Assembly (NCBI GenBank): GCA_900548255.1
Contig: URKH01000018.1
Location: forward strand, 1-31,263
DNA from: an uncultured Collinsella sp.
Lineage (GTDB): Bacteria > Actinomycetota > Coriobacteriia > Coriobacteriales > Coriobacteriaceae
Direction: 5' to 3'
Length of the DNA: 31,263 nucleotides
The notes under the pieces were generated by a model. It did no database searches and had not been told where the DNA came from. It saw nothing but the letters and a program-made list of their open reading frames with translations. Below, in pieces: positions 23,022 to 31,262 of the stretch. A program made the position numbers and the translations under genes. Position 1 is the first letter of the stretch. Each line of letters starts with the position of its first letter.

Positions 23022-23459
23022 ATGAACGAGGGTTACACCAAGGTATTTGTTTCACTCGACGGTACTGAGCAGCAGGATTTTGTGCTCGCACGCGCCATCA
23101 AGGTCGCCGCGAACAACGGCGCCAAGCTGATTATCGGCCACGTTATCGATTCCACGGCGCTCGAGAGCGCCGGCTCCTATCCGGTCGATTTGGTCAACGG
23201 TCTGGAGGAGGCCTTTAAGAACTCCATCGAAAAGCAGCTCGAAGAGGCCAAGGCCAATCCCGATATTCCCGAGGTCGAGGTCATGATACGTGCCGGTCGT
23301 ATTCGCGAGACGCTCAAAGACGAGATGCTCGACGTGGTCAAGCCCGACCTGGTGCTCTGCGGCGCTCGCGGCCTGTCCTCGATCAAGTATGCGCTTCTGG
23401 GTTCGATTTCGACGTTCCTGCTGCGCAATACCGACTGCGACATTTTGGTCGTAAAGTAG
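23022..23459 (+). CDS. Universal stress protein, UspA family
   Basis: A 145-residue single-domain Usp with the Rossmann-like fold: KVFVSLDGTEQQDFVLARAI at the start, VKPDLVLCGARGLS near 105-118 and a C-terminal ILVVK. The ATP-binding G-2x-G-9x-G(S/T) stretch is altered (GARGLSSIKYALLGSIS) but recognisable. AAGGAGG lies upstream of ATG 23022. It stands alone and is followed by a long hairpin and a terminator. The bases 22773-23021 upstream show no feature I can name. Confidence 0.92.
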   Translation: MNEGYTKVFVSLDGTEQQDFVLARAIKVAANNGAKLIIGHVIDSTALESAGSYPVDLVNGLEEAFKNSIEKQLEEAKANPDIPEVEVMIRAGRIRETLKDEMLDVVKPDLVLCGARGLSSIKYALLGSISTFLLRNTDCDILVVK

Positions 23460-23472
23460 CGTTGCTCCCACC

Positions 23473-23565
23473 GGCCGCGGGGCCTGCGGGGTTTCCACGG
23501 GCACGTCCTCGCCGCGTTGCGGCTGCGGGATGTGCCCTTAGGAAACCCCTCCCGGCCTCGCGGCC
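23473..23565. repeat. Long imperfect hairpin in the uspA 3' region
   Basis: Four nested paired blocks fold about 93 bases into one arm: GGCCGCGGGGCC (23473-23484) with 23554-23565, GGGGTTTCC (23488-23496) with 23541-23549, GGGCAC (23499-23504) with 23532-23537, and GCCGC (23511-23515) with GCGGC (23519-23523). There is no T tract, and a separate terminator follows, so it may be an RNA-stability structure or a palindromic mobile repeat. Confidence 0.8.
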
Positions 23566-23605
23566 TTCGCAGCCTTACTTCAGCGAGTTGGCTGATAAAA
23601 GATGG

Positions 23606-23639
23606 CGTGCCGCCCCGTTTGGGGCGGCACGTTTTGTTT
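23606..23639 (+). terminator. Terminator after uspA
   Basis: CGTGCCGCCCC (23606-23616) pairs perfectly with GGGGCGGCACG (23621-23631) around GTTT and is followed by TTTTGTTT. Confidence 0.95.
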
Positions 23640-23684
23640 GGGCTGCACGTTTTTGTTTTGGGAGATCCATTTGAGCCTCATAGT

Positions 23685-23745
23685 TATGTTCACGTTCGGG
23701 AACATAACGCCAGTTGCCTTAGCTAAGTTCACGTTCGGGAACATA
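23685..23745. repeat. Tandem pair of GTTCACGTTCGGGAAC palindromes
   Basis: GTTCACGTTCGGGAACATA occurs at 23688-23706 and again, identically, at 23727-23745, a 39-base period. Each is a short inverted repeat (GTTC...GAAC). They lie 27 bases beyond the 3' end of the sensor kinase gene. The spacing (GTTC-N8-GAAC) does not fit the Gram-positive LexA box. Confidence 0.75.
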
Positions 23746-23771
23746 GCCGTCCGCAGCGCAAGACGGCCCGG

Positions 23772-24815
23772 CTACTCAAAGTATTGGAACTTGTTCGTCG
23801 AGAAGGCGAACGTTACGACAAAGCCTTCGCCGGAGTCGGATGCCGCCGTGACGTCGATGCCCATCTTGGAGCATAGGCGCGCCACCAGGTAGAGGCCGAT
23901 GCCCGTTGCGCGCTTGGTGGTGCGGCCGTTGTCGCCGGTAAAGCCCTTCTCGAACACGCGCGGCAGGTCTGCCGCACACACGCCGCAGCCGTTGTCCGCA
24001 ACGGTGAGCTCGATGCGCTCGCTCGCCAGGCCCTCGTCCAGTAACGCGCCCGAAAACACGATCTTCGCGCCGTCCTCGCGCGCATATTTAATGCTGTTCT
24101 GAATGAGCTGGCCCAGGATAAACTCGAGCCATTTTTCGTCGGTAAAGACCTCGAAGTCGAGGTTCTCGCACACCGGAGCCACGTGCGCCGCAATGAGCTC
24201 GCGCGCGTTGGCCTTAATCGCACCCGTCACCAAGGTCTTAAGGTCCCAGCGGCGAATCAGGTAGTCGCGCTCCACGACTTCCGAGCGCGCGTAGTACAGC
24301 GCCTGGTCGATATAGCGTTCCACGCGAGCCAACTCGCGACCCAGGTCATCGACACGTGTTGGGTCATCTGCGCCGCCGTCGAGGTTTTCCAGAATCAGGT
24401 GAGCCGCCGCCAGGGGCAGCTTGGCCTCGTGGACCCAGCTCTCGATATAGTCGCGATAGTCTTCGGTCTGACGCCGGCCCTCGGCAACCTCGTCGCAGGC
24501 GGCTTTGCCCACCCGGCACAGGACCTCGTACTCGAGCTCGCCCTCGGCATAGGTTGGGCATTGCACCATCTCCTGCACCCATGCGGGACTCTCGAGCTCC
24601 TCTGCCGCGCGCTCCAACTGACGCAGAAAACGGCGACGGCGAGCGTACTCGATCACGATGCCGAGCATACCGAAGATAAAGGACACGCCAACCGCCACGA
24701 CCACGATAGAAACGGGTGCGCCGGCGACCGTCAGCACAAAGCAGCTCAGCAGCACGCCGCACGTCCACACGGCGACGGGAAGCAGTGCATCTTTAAAGAA
24801 CTTGCCAAACGACAT
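23772..24815 (-). CDS. Sensor histidine kinase, BceS/GraS-like (intramembrane-sensing)
   Basis: A 347-residue kinase with two closely spaced N-terminal transmembrane helices (about 12-31 and 35-57) and almost no extracellular loop, the layout of the intramembrane-sensing kinases that detect cell-wall antibiotics through a partner ABC transporter. The phosphorylated histidine is H129 in YIESWVHEAKLPLAAAHLIL, as in BceS/GraS. The ATPase domain shows an N box (LIQNSIKYA), G1 (DNGCGV) and G2 (GIGLYLVARLCSKMG). It starts nine bases after the response regulator stop. No BceAB-type transporter lies within the window. Confidence 0.9.
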   Translation of the reverse strand: MSFGKFFKDALLPVAVWTCGVLLSCFVLTVAGAPVSIVVVAVGVSFIFGMLGIVIEYARRRRFLRQLERAAEELESPAWVQEMVQCPTYAEGELEYEVLCRVGKAACDEVAEGRRQTEDYRDYIESWVHEAKLPLAAAHLILENLDGGADDPTRVDDLGRELARVERYIDQALYYARSEVVERDYLIRRWDLKTLVTGAIKANARELIAAHVAPVCENLDFEVFTDEKWLEFILGQLIQNSIKYAREDGAKIVFSGALLDEGLASERIELTVADNGCGVCAADLPRVFEKGFTGDNGRTTKRATGIGLYLVARLCSKMGIDVTAASDSGEGFVVTFAFSTNKFQYFE

Positions 24816-24824
24816 AGCCGGCCC

Positions 24825-25496
24825 CTAGACCGAATAGCCTTGGCCGCGATGCGTCGTCAAATACCCCTTGATGCCGATTTTTTCGAGCGTGGTGCGCAGG
24901 CGGTTGATGTTGACGGTGAGCGTATTGTCGTCCACGAAGGCGTCGGAGTCCCACAGGTCCTGCATGATGGCCGAGCGCGAGACGATCTTGCCCGCGCGGC
25001 TCAGGAGCAGCGAGAGAATGCGCAGCTCATTTTTGGTGAGCTCGGTGCTGTCGCCGGTCGCCGTGTTGGTGACCATAGAGCGGGCGAGGTCGAGCTCCAG
25101 CCCCTTGTGGACGAGCGTGCTGCGCTCGCCTGACGCCGCGGTGCGACGCAGCAGTGCGTTGATGCGCGCCACGAGCACGCGCGCGCTATAGGGCTTGGGA
25201 ACAAAGTCGTCCGCGCCGAGCGTCATGGCCATGACCTCGTCGATCTCGGTCGTGCGCGAGGTGAGGACGATGATGGGGACCTCGGATTCGCGGCGAACCT
25301 CGTGGCAGATATGCTGGCCGTCCTTGACGGGAAGCGTGAGGTCGAGCAGCACCAGGTCGGGCGCGGCGGCGAGAATATCGCGCGAGACATGCTCGAACGA
25401 TTCGCAGGCCTCGATTTCAAACCCGGCGCGGGCAAGGATGTCGACAAGCTCACGACGAATGGGCTCGTCGTCCTCAACGATATAGATTAGCGCCAT
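24825..25496 (-). CDS. OmpR-family response regulator (BceR/GraR-like)
   Basis: A 223-residue two-domain regulator. The receiver domain has acidic residues D9 and D10, the phosphorylated D52 (LVLLDLTLP) and K101 (FVPKPYSA). The C-terminal winged-helix domain contains ELTKNELRILSLLLSRAGKI and the tail TTHRGQGYSV. ATG 25496 begins MALIYIVEDDEPIRRELVDI with GAGGGGAG upstream; an in-frame extension to 25619 has no family match. It forms an operon with the kinase that follows, and probably controls envelope or antimicrobial-peptide defence genes located elsewhere. Confidence 0.93.
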   Translation of the reverse strand: MALIYIVEDDEPIRRELVDILARAGFEIEACESFEHVSRDILAAAPDLVLLDLTLPVKDGQHICHEVRRESEVPIIVLTSRTTEIDEVMAMTLGADDFVPKPYSARVLVARINALLRRTAASGERSTLVHKGLELDLARSMVTNTATGDSTELTKNELRILSLLLSRAGKIVSRSAIMQDLWDSDAFVDDNTLTVNINRLRTTLEKIGIKGYLTTHRGQGYSV

Positions 25497-25638
25497 GGAT
25501 TCCGCTCCCCTCTTGGTTGTCTTGCCACCATTATGGCTGCGAAACTGCAGGTGCGCGCCACGCACGTCGCCAAGGTGACAGAACTGTTCGCGAGCGGGGG
25601 CGTTTTGTCCGCCTCGCACTCGCAGCGGTGGCGGGAAC

Positions 25639-25677
25639 CAAAATGATTCTTTAATCCCCGTCCCAGAATAATCATTT
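25639..25677 (-). terminator. Terminator after the unrecognised gene
   Basis: AAATGATTCT (25641-25650) pairs with AGAATAATCATTT (25665-25677) with a small bulge. TTTTGG follows on the minus strand. It overlaps the stop codon of the gene. Confidence 0.6.
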
Positions 25678-26383
25678 AGCGGCGGGCGCGAAGCTTTTCG
25701 TAGCCGTCGGCAAAGAAGGCGACCGTCGCGGCATCAGACTCGGCGGCGTCGGCGTCGGTGGCAGGCACCACGCCGTGCTCGTCGCTTACCAGGAACAAGG
25801 CGCCCTTGAGCTGTGCGGGAATGTCTACGCGCGTGACCGGGATGCCCTTGGTCTGGGCCAGCTGCTCTATGAGCGTCGCCGTGCCACACAGGCACTCGTC
25901 CGCCGGCGCCACAAAGGCCAGCTCGCCGTTGTTGACGGCAGCGAGCAGCTCGGGCGCCACGCCGGTTTCGTCGGCCTCGGAGCGGGCCTCGGCGGAGCGG
26001 GCACGCAGCGCCTTGGCCGAAGTATCGGCCAGCGGCTCGTACTCACCCACCGTCATGGCGGCATTGCCGTTAACGTCGATCACCAGCATGAGCACGCCGT
26101 CGTGCGCGGTGTAATCGCCCTCGGCAAGCGACCACTCAACGTGCTGCTTGGCCCAGCTGAGCATGTTATGGGCAAGCGGCTCGCCCTGCACCAAGCGCTC
26201 GGACAGCGCGCGAATGTGACGGTTGAGCATGGGCACCTTTTTGTTGGACATGCGCCAACGGCAGATAAGCGCGGGCTTGTCGAGCGTAAACTTCTCGACC
26301 GCCTCCTGATTGGCGCAAAAGTCCTCGTACGCACGCTGGTCCTCGGCATTGCCAAACAGCTCTGCATCATCAATCTGGGGCAT
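25676..26383 (-). CDS. Protein of unknown function
   Basis: A 235-residue soluble, acidic protein with no signal peptide or membrane segment. It opens MPQIDDAELFGNAEDQRAYE and later has LICRWRMSNKKVPMLNRHIR, VLMLVIDVNGNAAMTVGEY, a charged Ala/Arg/Glu-rich helix (about 120-145) and CLCGTATLIEQLAQTKGIPV. I do not recognise a family. The GTATLIEQLA stretch faintly recalls class IV aminotransferases, but the catalytic lysine context is not evident, so I make no claim. I chose ATG 26383, seven bases after AAAGG; two in-frame ATGs upstream sit too near or before that site. Codon use matches neighbours and it is bracketed by its own terminators, supporting a real single-gene unit. Confidence 0.75.
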   Translation of the reverse strand: MPQIDDAELFGNAEDQRAYEDFCANQEAVEKFTLDKPALICRWRMSNKKVPMLNRHIRALSERLVQGEPLAHNMLSWAKQHVEWSLAEGDYTAHDGVLMLVIDVNGNAAMTVGEYEPLADTSAKALRARSAEARSEADETGVAPELLAAVNNGELAFVAPADECLCGTATLIEQLAQTKGIPVTRVDIPAQLKGALFLVSDEHGVVPATDADAAESDAATVAFFADGYEKLRARR

Positions 26384-26423
26384 GGTCATACCTTTCGTGT
26401 TAGTCATTCCGTCCTCTTATACC

Positions 26424-26461
26424 AAAAAGACGGCCCTCCAAACGGAGCGGCCGTCTTTTGC
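26424..26461 (-). terminator. Terminator after purH
   Basis: AAAAGACGGCC (26425-26435) pairs with GGCCGTCTTTT (26449-26459), with inner CTCC/GGAG. On the minus strand TTTTTGG follows. The stem also has T residues on the other strand and could work in both directions. Confidence 0.88.
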
Positions 26462-26543
26462 AGAGATAATTTTAGAAGCGAGGCGGTCCAAGGGACGAGA
26501 TAACATCCCATCCTCCCCAGTCAACCTAACAGGTCGGCGAGGG

Positions 26544-26636
26544 TTGCCCAGGTGCCGCAGATTGCCGTGAAAGAGGAGCGACGCGTACTTGGGTACGCGG
26601 GCGACGAATGAGCGACAAGGTGCGGTGGTTGGGCAA
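26544..26636. repeat. 3'-flank repeat family D, copy 2
   Basis: Copy 2 of the unit seen at 18590-18684. It has the same flank (AGGTGCCGCAGATTGCC, GAAAGAGGAG) and the same tail with CGACGA(A)TGA, but the central hairpin is now GCGTAC...GTACGC (26583-26598) instead of GGCATAGACC/GGTCATGCC. Ends form a short inverted repeat TTGCCCA (26544-26550) / TGGGCAA (26630-26636). It ends 22 bases from the purH stop. Confidence 0.78.
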
Positions 26637-26657
26637 GCCGCAGCGCCACCTCCCTAC

Positions 26658-28265
26658 TTAATGGCGGAAGTGGCGCGCACCCGTGAAGACCATCGCAATA
26701 CCATGCTCGTTGCAGGCCTGGATGCTCTCGTCGTCACGCTTGGAGCCGCCGGGCTGGATGATGCAGGTCACGCCGTGCGCGGCAAGCACGTCGACGTTGT
26801 CGCGGAACGGGAAGAACGCGTCGCTTGCGCAAGCAAAGCCGCCCTTCTCCACGCCCTCGCGCTCGCAGAAGTCCTCGGCACGCTCGCAGGCAAGCAGTGC
26901 AGAGTCAACGCGGTTAGGCTGACCCGGGCCCATGCCAATGCCGGCCTTGCCCTTGGAGACCAGGATAGCATTGGACTTGACGCCCTTGCAGACCTTCCAG
27001 GCAAACTCGAGCTCGGCCATTTCGGCATCGGTGGGCTTGCGGTCGGTGGGGAACGTAAAGGTCGCGGGATCCTCGGTCACGTGGTCGACTTCCTGCACCA
27101 GCATGCCGCCGTCGATGGAGCGCAGCTCCACTTGGGCACCGTGGTCCACGCCGCCGGTAGCCAGCACGCGCAGGTTGGGGCGCTTGGCCATGCGCTCGAG
27201 CGCCTCGGCGGTATAGCTCGGGGCGATGATGACCTCGACGAACTGCTTGTTCTCGTCGGCAAAATGCTCAACCAGCTCAAAGGGAACCTCGCGGTTGCAG
27301 GCGATGATGCCGCCGAAGGCGCTCTTGGGATCGCAGGCGAAAGCGCGGTCGTAGGCGGCCGTGATGTCCTCGGCAACGGCGGAACCGCAGGGGTTCTGAT
27401 GCTTGAGGATCACGCAGGCCGGCTCGTCGAACTCGCGGACCAGGTTCCAGGCGGCATCGGCGTCCAGATAGTTGTTGTAGCTGAGCGGCTTGCCCTGGAT
27501 CTGCTCGGAGCCCACAAGCGGGAACTGAGAGCTCGCGGTGTTCTCGCAGCCCTCGGCAAAGCGATAGACCGTGGCCTTCTGCTGCGGGTTCTCACCATAG
27601 CGCAGGTCGTCGACCTTCTCCAGCGAGATCTCGAGCTTGGCAGAGGTGTCCGCCACGTCGCTTGCCTGAGCGGCAAGCCAACGGGAGATAGCCGTGTCGT
27701 AGGCGGCGGTAGTCTGGTAGACCTTCACCTGCAGGCGGCGACGGGTGGAAAGCGTGGTGCAGCCACCGGTCTCGCGCATCTCGGCCAGGACGGCATCATA
27801 GTCGGCCGGGTCGGAGATGACGGTAACGCTCGCGGCGTTCTTGGCGGCAGAGCGCAGCATGGAGGGACCACCGATGTCGATGTGCTCGATGGCATCCGCA
27901 AAGGTGACCTCGGGGTTGGCGACGGTCTTCTCGAACTCGTACAGGTTGACGACGACCAGGTCGATCAGCTTAATGCCGTGCTGGGCGGCCTCCTGCATGT
28001 GCTGCTCGGAATCGCGGCGGGCCAGCAGCGCGCCGTGAACCTTGGGGTGTAGGGTCTTAACGCGGCCGTCCATCATCTCGGGATAGCCCGTGAACTCCTC
28101 GATGGGGGTTACGGGAACGCCCGCGTCCTCGATGGCACGAGCCGTGCCGCCCGTAGAGATGATCTCGACGCCAAAGTCATCAACCAGCGTCCGTGCGAAA
28201 TCGACGACGCCCGTCTTATCGGTAACCGAGATCAACGCGCGTGCGATCTTCACATCAGATCCCAT
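26658..28265 (-). CDS. purH: Bifunctional AICAR transformylase / IMP cyclohydrolase
   Basis: A 535-residue enzyme for the last two steps of de novo IMP synthesis, transferring a formyl group to AICAR and closing the ring. The N-terminal MGS-like cyclohydrolase domain (about 1-190) contains [19 protein letters not shown] and [20 protein letters not shown]. The C-terminal transformylase domain (about 200-535) contains [44 protein letters not shown] and the tail [26 protein letters not shown] lies five bases before ATG 28265. It is a single gene here, with no other pur gene adjacent. Repeat D and a terminator follow. Confidence 0.97.
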   Translation of the reverse strand: MGSDVKIARALISVTDKTGVVDFARTLVDDFGVEIISTGGTARAIEDAGVPVTPIEEFTGYPEMMDGRVKTLHPKVHGALLARRDSEQHMQEAAQHGIKLIDLVVVNLYEFEKTVANPEVTFADAIEHIDIGGPSMLRSAAKNAASVTVISDPADYDAVLAEMRETGGCTTLSTRRRLQVKVYQTTAAYDTAISRWLAAQASDVADTSAKLEISLEKVDDLRYGENPQQKATVYRFAEGCENTASSQFPLVGSEQIQGKPLSYNNYLDADAAWNLVREFDEPACVILKHQNPCGSAVAEDITAAYDRAFACDPKSAFGGIIACNREVPFELVEHFADENKQFVEVIIAPSYTAEALERMAKRPNLRVLATGGVDHGAQVELRSIDGGMLVQEVDHVTEDPATFTFPTDRKPTDAEMAELEFAWKVCKGVKSNAILVSKGKAGIGMGPGQPNRVDSALLACERAEDFCEREGVEKGGFACASDAFFPFRDNVDVLAAHGVTCIIQPGGSKRDDESIQACNEHGIAMVFTGARHFRH

Positions 28266-28339
28266 GCAGTCCTCCTGTCTGGTACGCCGCCGTGCTCTGT
28301 GAGTCGGTGATACGTCGATCTGCAGCGCTCGCGCAGCGG

Positions 28340-28361
28340 CATTGAAAATACTGATTCAATG
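28340..28361. promoter_or_regulatory. Inverted repeat in the purH-GNAT divergent region
   Basis: CATTGAA (28340-28346) and TTCAATG (28355-28361) form a perfect 7-bp inverted repeat around eight bases, 75 bases upstream of purH. It is a possible operator. A short GCGCATCGA direct repeat follows at 28365-28382. The rest of 28266-28542 has no gene I can support. Confidence 0.5.
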
Positions 28362-28542
28362 TAGCGCATCGAGCGCATCGATGCACCCCGCAACGGGCGC
28401 ATGTGCAGAAAAAGTTTGCGCGCGGAGGGGATGGGCGCAGCACCGGGCGCGGTGAGTTCATGGAACACAGGGGCACCATAATTAGATGCCAATGGCGTGG
28501 TAGAACTGTGCTCGATATGCATCCGCAAAAGAAAGAGGCACT

Positions 28543-29184
28543 ATGGTCTCGCGGGTTCTCTACCGACCGTTTGACACCGAAGACTTCGACGCCATCGCGC
28601 TGATTCTGCAGCAGCTTTGGCATAACAATTCGGATAACGATGAGTACAACCGCCTTGAGGCCGCGTGCGACCTTGCCTACTGCCTTTCGTCGTCGACGTT
28701 TTCGCAGGTTGCGGTGATTGACGGTCAGGCGCGTGGCATTTCGCTCGCGCGTGCGGGACAGAGCTCCGGCGCCACCGTTAAGGAACATTGGATGGATACC
28801 GAACGCGCGCTGCTATCGCAGATGCGTGAGCTGGAGCCCGATGCCTGCGCCGAGTATCTCTCGTTTGTACGCGCAACCATCCGAACCAACAACCGTCTGC
28901 TCGAGAGCAGCCCGTTGCCGCACGACAACGAGGTCACGCTGCTTGCCGTGGATCGCGATGTCCATGGCCTGGGCGTTGGCACGGTTCTGCTCGATGCCGC
29001 AGTCTCGCACCTGTCCTCGCTTGGAGCGACGAGGGCGCACCTGTACACCGACTCCAACTGCTCGTGGAAGTTCTACGAGTTGCACGGCTTTAAGCGCACG
29101 GCCACGCACCGCGCCAACCGCGAAGAGCGCCGCCACGCCATGCCGCGCGAAAGCTTCCTCTACGAACTCGATCTAACAGCCTAG
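28543..29184 (+). CDS. GNAT-family N-acetyltransferase
   Basis: A 213-residue acetyltransferase using acetyl-CoA. The acetyl-CoA-binding motif A lies near residues 131-152: VTLLAVDRDVHGLGVGTVLL, with the Q/R-x-x-G-x-G loop represented by HGLGVG. Motif B follows as YTDSNCSWKFYELHGFKRT, including the usual FYE-x-x-GF ending. AAAGAGG precedes ATG 28543. The acceptor substrate cannot be deduced. It is divergent from purH and stands alone. Confidence 0.9.
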   Translation: MVSRVLYRPFDTEDFDAIALILQQLWHNNSDNDEYNRLEAACDLAYCLSSSTFSQVAVIDGQARGISLARAGQSSGATVKEHWMDTERALLSQMRELEPDACAEYLSFVRATIRTNNRLLESSPLPHDNEVTLLAVDRDVHGLGVGTVLLDAAVSHLSSLGATRAHLYTDSNCSWKFYELHGFKRTATHRANREERRHAMPRESFLYELDLTA

Positions 29185-29201
29185 CCCAAGCAGCCACACC
29201 T

Positions 29202-29269
29202 AGTCATTTAAGAACGTCCCCAATGACTGATCCCCAACAACTAGTCATTTAAGTCTGTCCCTAATGAGT
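29202..29269. repeat. Tandem pair of AGTCATT hairpins (family E)
   Basis: Two copies of TAGTCATTTAAG followed by GTCC(C) and AATGA(C/G)T: arms AGTCATT 29202-29208 with AATGACT 29222-29228, and 29243-29249 with AATGAGT 29263-29269 (one mismatch). The copies are 41 bases apart. They lie just after the GNAT gene. Confidence 0.78.
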
Positions 29270-29308
29270 GGCCTAGGGGGTTTGTAGATAGCCGTGGTCA
29301 AAATACAT

Positions 29309-29508
29309 CAAATATGAGTACTGTTACCTTTTTAGTAGCAGCGATTCGGGGCATTTTTGATGCTTATAGGCATGACGACCAGCTGCACGAGCTGACGTAA
29401 CTCCCCAAATGTTCAATAAAATGAGCTCCTAACGAGAAGTACTCTCATTAGGAGCCCATTATTATGTGCAAACATATGTGACCAACGCAGCAACAGTACT
29501 CATATTTG
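29309..29508. mobile_element. 200-bp element with 17-bp terminal inverted repeats (MITE-like)
   Basis: CAAATATGAGTACTGTT at 29309-29325 is the exact reverse complement of 29492-29508. Similarity extends about 12 bases further outward (8 of 12 match). The interior has no convincing gene but carries a strong hairpin at 29425-29455. It is AT-richer than its surroundings. Size, TIRs and lack of coding capacity suggest a non-autonomous element, but I see no clear target-site duplication and no related transposase. A structured RNA is an alternative. Confidence 0.55.
29425..29455. terminator. Hairpin inside the 200-bp element, possible terminator of the DUF2207 gene
   Basis: GCTCCTAACGAGA (29425-29437) pairs with TCTCATTAGGAGC (29443-29455) with one mismatch. 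On the minus strand CATTTTATTG follows, giving weak terminator character for the DUF2207 gene that ends 180 bases upstream in that direction. Confidence 0.5.
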
Positions 29509-29636
29509 GCATTTTTTGTCCACTGCCCCTTGCGCGAAGGTCCTCAGCGGAAAGTTTGACCCGTTTCGATGCACAAAAATGGGATGAATCTTCCCTGGCA
29601 ACCGCCCAGAAAGATCCACCCCAAAGCAAGCGCTCG

Positions 29637-31262
29637 CTAGAACGTTCCGCCGCCGCCTCCGCCGACGCCGCCACCGCCGCCACCGGAAAAGCCGCCACCG
29701 CTGCCGCCGCTCGAGCTATCGGAACTCGAAGCCAGCTCGCGGATGGTCTCGTGATACACATCGTTGAACGAATCGAGCGGAGACTCGTTGCCGTAGTGAT
29801 GGTAATACCACCAGTAGCAGGGGTAGTTGTCGTAGAAATCGTCGCTGTTGCGCAAATCCGCAGGCACGGCCTCGGCCAGCTGTCGCAGCACTTCTTTCGA
29901 AACGCCCAGGGCAACGCCCATCACCAGCAGCTTGTTCCACAAGATCAGGTCGCTGGGGACGGCCTCCTTCAGGCGCGTAAAGTCCTCGAGCCAATGCTTG
30001 AGCGCCTTGCAGCGAGCCGCCACCTCGGCGCCCTCCGGCGTGTAGCGACGGAAGGTGCAGCTCAGGACAAAGCCCACGATCGTGACGGGGATCGAGATCA
30101 TAGCGGCGCCGACATTGGCATCCGCAAAGTCGGTATAGATCAGAGAGCCCAGAATGCCAAAGACGATGATGATGCCGAGAACCAAGCCGGCAACCAGGGC
30201 GATGGTGCCATCCGATGCGATAAACTCGCGCGCCTCCAGCTTGCCCTTAACCGTGCTCTGATAGTCCTCGAGCTTGTCGCCAACAGATGTGGTGCGCTCG
30301 CTAGCGTACTCCTCCAGCTCGCTAAACGTGCGCGAACGGACTCCGTCCTTATCGGGCTTAACGCCGGCGAAGAAGACCTTGAGCACATCGCGATCGATGC
30401 CGTCCTTCTTGGCAGCCTTCCAGGCCTCGTCGGTCACTGTGATGCGATACGTCTGCTCCTCTTTTTCGCGACGGAGCAGACCCTTCTTCTTGGTCTCGGT
30501 CGCTTCTTCCAGCTTGATCACGCGGTCGTCGGTAAGCTTCATAAGCGTGGCGATATATGCCTGATCGGGCACCTCGTTCCAGCTCATGAGGGCCGAAAGC
30601 ACGGCGGGATGGTCGGCCGAAGGCACATCGCGGAAATATTCGTCCTGGAAAAGCGGCTTGGGCTTGCGGCGGCGCAGCTTGAGCACAACGATTGTGCCGG
30701 TAAAGGCCACCGCCGCGACAACACTTAGCACGGCAAGCGCATTGGCAATCATGCGAGCGTGAGCGCGGCGAGCGTTGGCCTCGTCGGCCCATTCCTTCTC
30801 TTCGCTCAGAATCGTCGACATGCGCTTTTCGCCCGAGACGGCAAGCTGCGGCACCCAGTCGCTGGGGAAGGCGATGCGTGCCTCGGCGAATTCGCCCTCA
30901 TGCACGCAGGGAATGGTATAGGTGACCATGGGCTCGTCCGCATCGAGCGACACGTCGCCCGTCAGCGGGCCGTGGCCCCATGCGCGGAAGTTATCGCCCT
31001 TGACGGCAGCCGTCCCGGCAGCGGCATTTGCAAAGTAGACTTCCATCTCGACGTCATCGGAGTCCGCAGACCAGCCGTCACCCACGAACTTCCAGTAGAG
31101 CTCGGCGGTATCGGCCCAGTTCATAACCGCACCGGTCATGGTGTAGCTCACGTAGTAGATTGCGCTGTCGCCGCTCTCGTGAGGGCTGAACACCTTAATC
31201 TTTACGCCGTCGTCGGACTGTTCCACCGTGTAAACGCCGTCGTCGCCTTTATTTGCGCTGTC
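29637..31262 (-). CDS. DUF2207-family membrane protein (5' end beyond window)
   Basis: At least 541 residues of a membrane-anchored protein that continues past the right edge. The frame is open through 31262, so an internal GTG at 31226 need not be the start. The outer N-terminal part contains YTMTGAVMNWADTAELYWKF, typical of the extracellular DUF2207 domain. One transmembrane helix lies near YVSY-domain end (about residue 160-185 of the visible part, ANALAVLSVVAAVAFTGTIV), and two more follow near the middle (ALVAGLVLGIIIVFGILGSL and ISIPVTIVGFVLSCTF). The C-terminus has the Gly/Ser-rich tail GGGGGGVGGGGGGTF that marks this family. Function is unknown; a signal peptide would be expected upstream. 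Confidence 0.88.
   Translation of the reverse strand, partial: DSANKGDDGVYTVEQSDDGVKIKVFSPHESGDSAIYYVSYTMTGAVMNWADTAELYWKFVGDGWSADSDDVEMEVYFANAAAGTAAVKGDNFRAWGHGPLTGDVSLDADEPMVTYTIPCVHEGEFAEARIAFPSDWVPQLAVSGEKRMSTILSEEKEWADEANARRAHARMIANALAVLSVVAAVAFTGTIVVLKLRRRKPKPLFQDEYFRDVPSADHPAVLSALMSWNEVPDQAYIATLMKLTDDRVIKLEEATETKKKGLLRREKEEQTYRITVTDEAWKAAKKDGIDRDVLKVFFAGVKPDKDGVRSRTFSELEEYASERTTSVGDKLEDYQSTVKGKLEAREFIASDGTIALVAGLVLGIIIVFGILGSLIYTDFADANVGAAMISIPVTIVGFVLSCTFRRYTPEGAEVAARCKALKHWLEDFTRLKEAVPSDLILWNKLLVMGVALGVSKEVLRQLAEAVPADLRNSDDFYDNYPCYWWYYHHYGNESPLDSFNDVYHETIRELASSSDSSSGGSGGGFSGGGGGGVGGGGGGTF

Noticed and set aside
23685..23745. LexA (SOS) boxes
   Set aside because: The half-sites are GTTC then GAAC eight bases apart, not GAAC-N4-GTTC as in Gram-positive SOS boxes.
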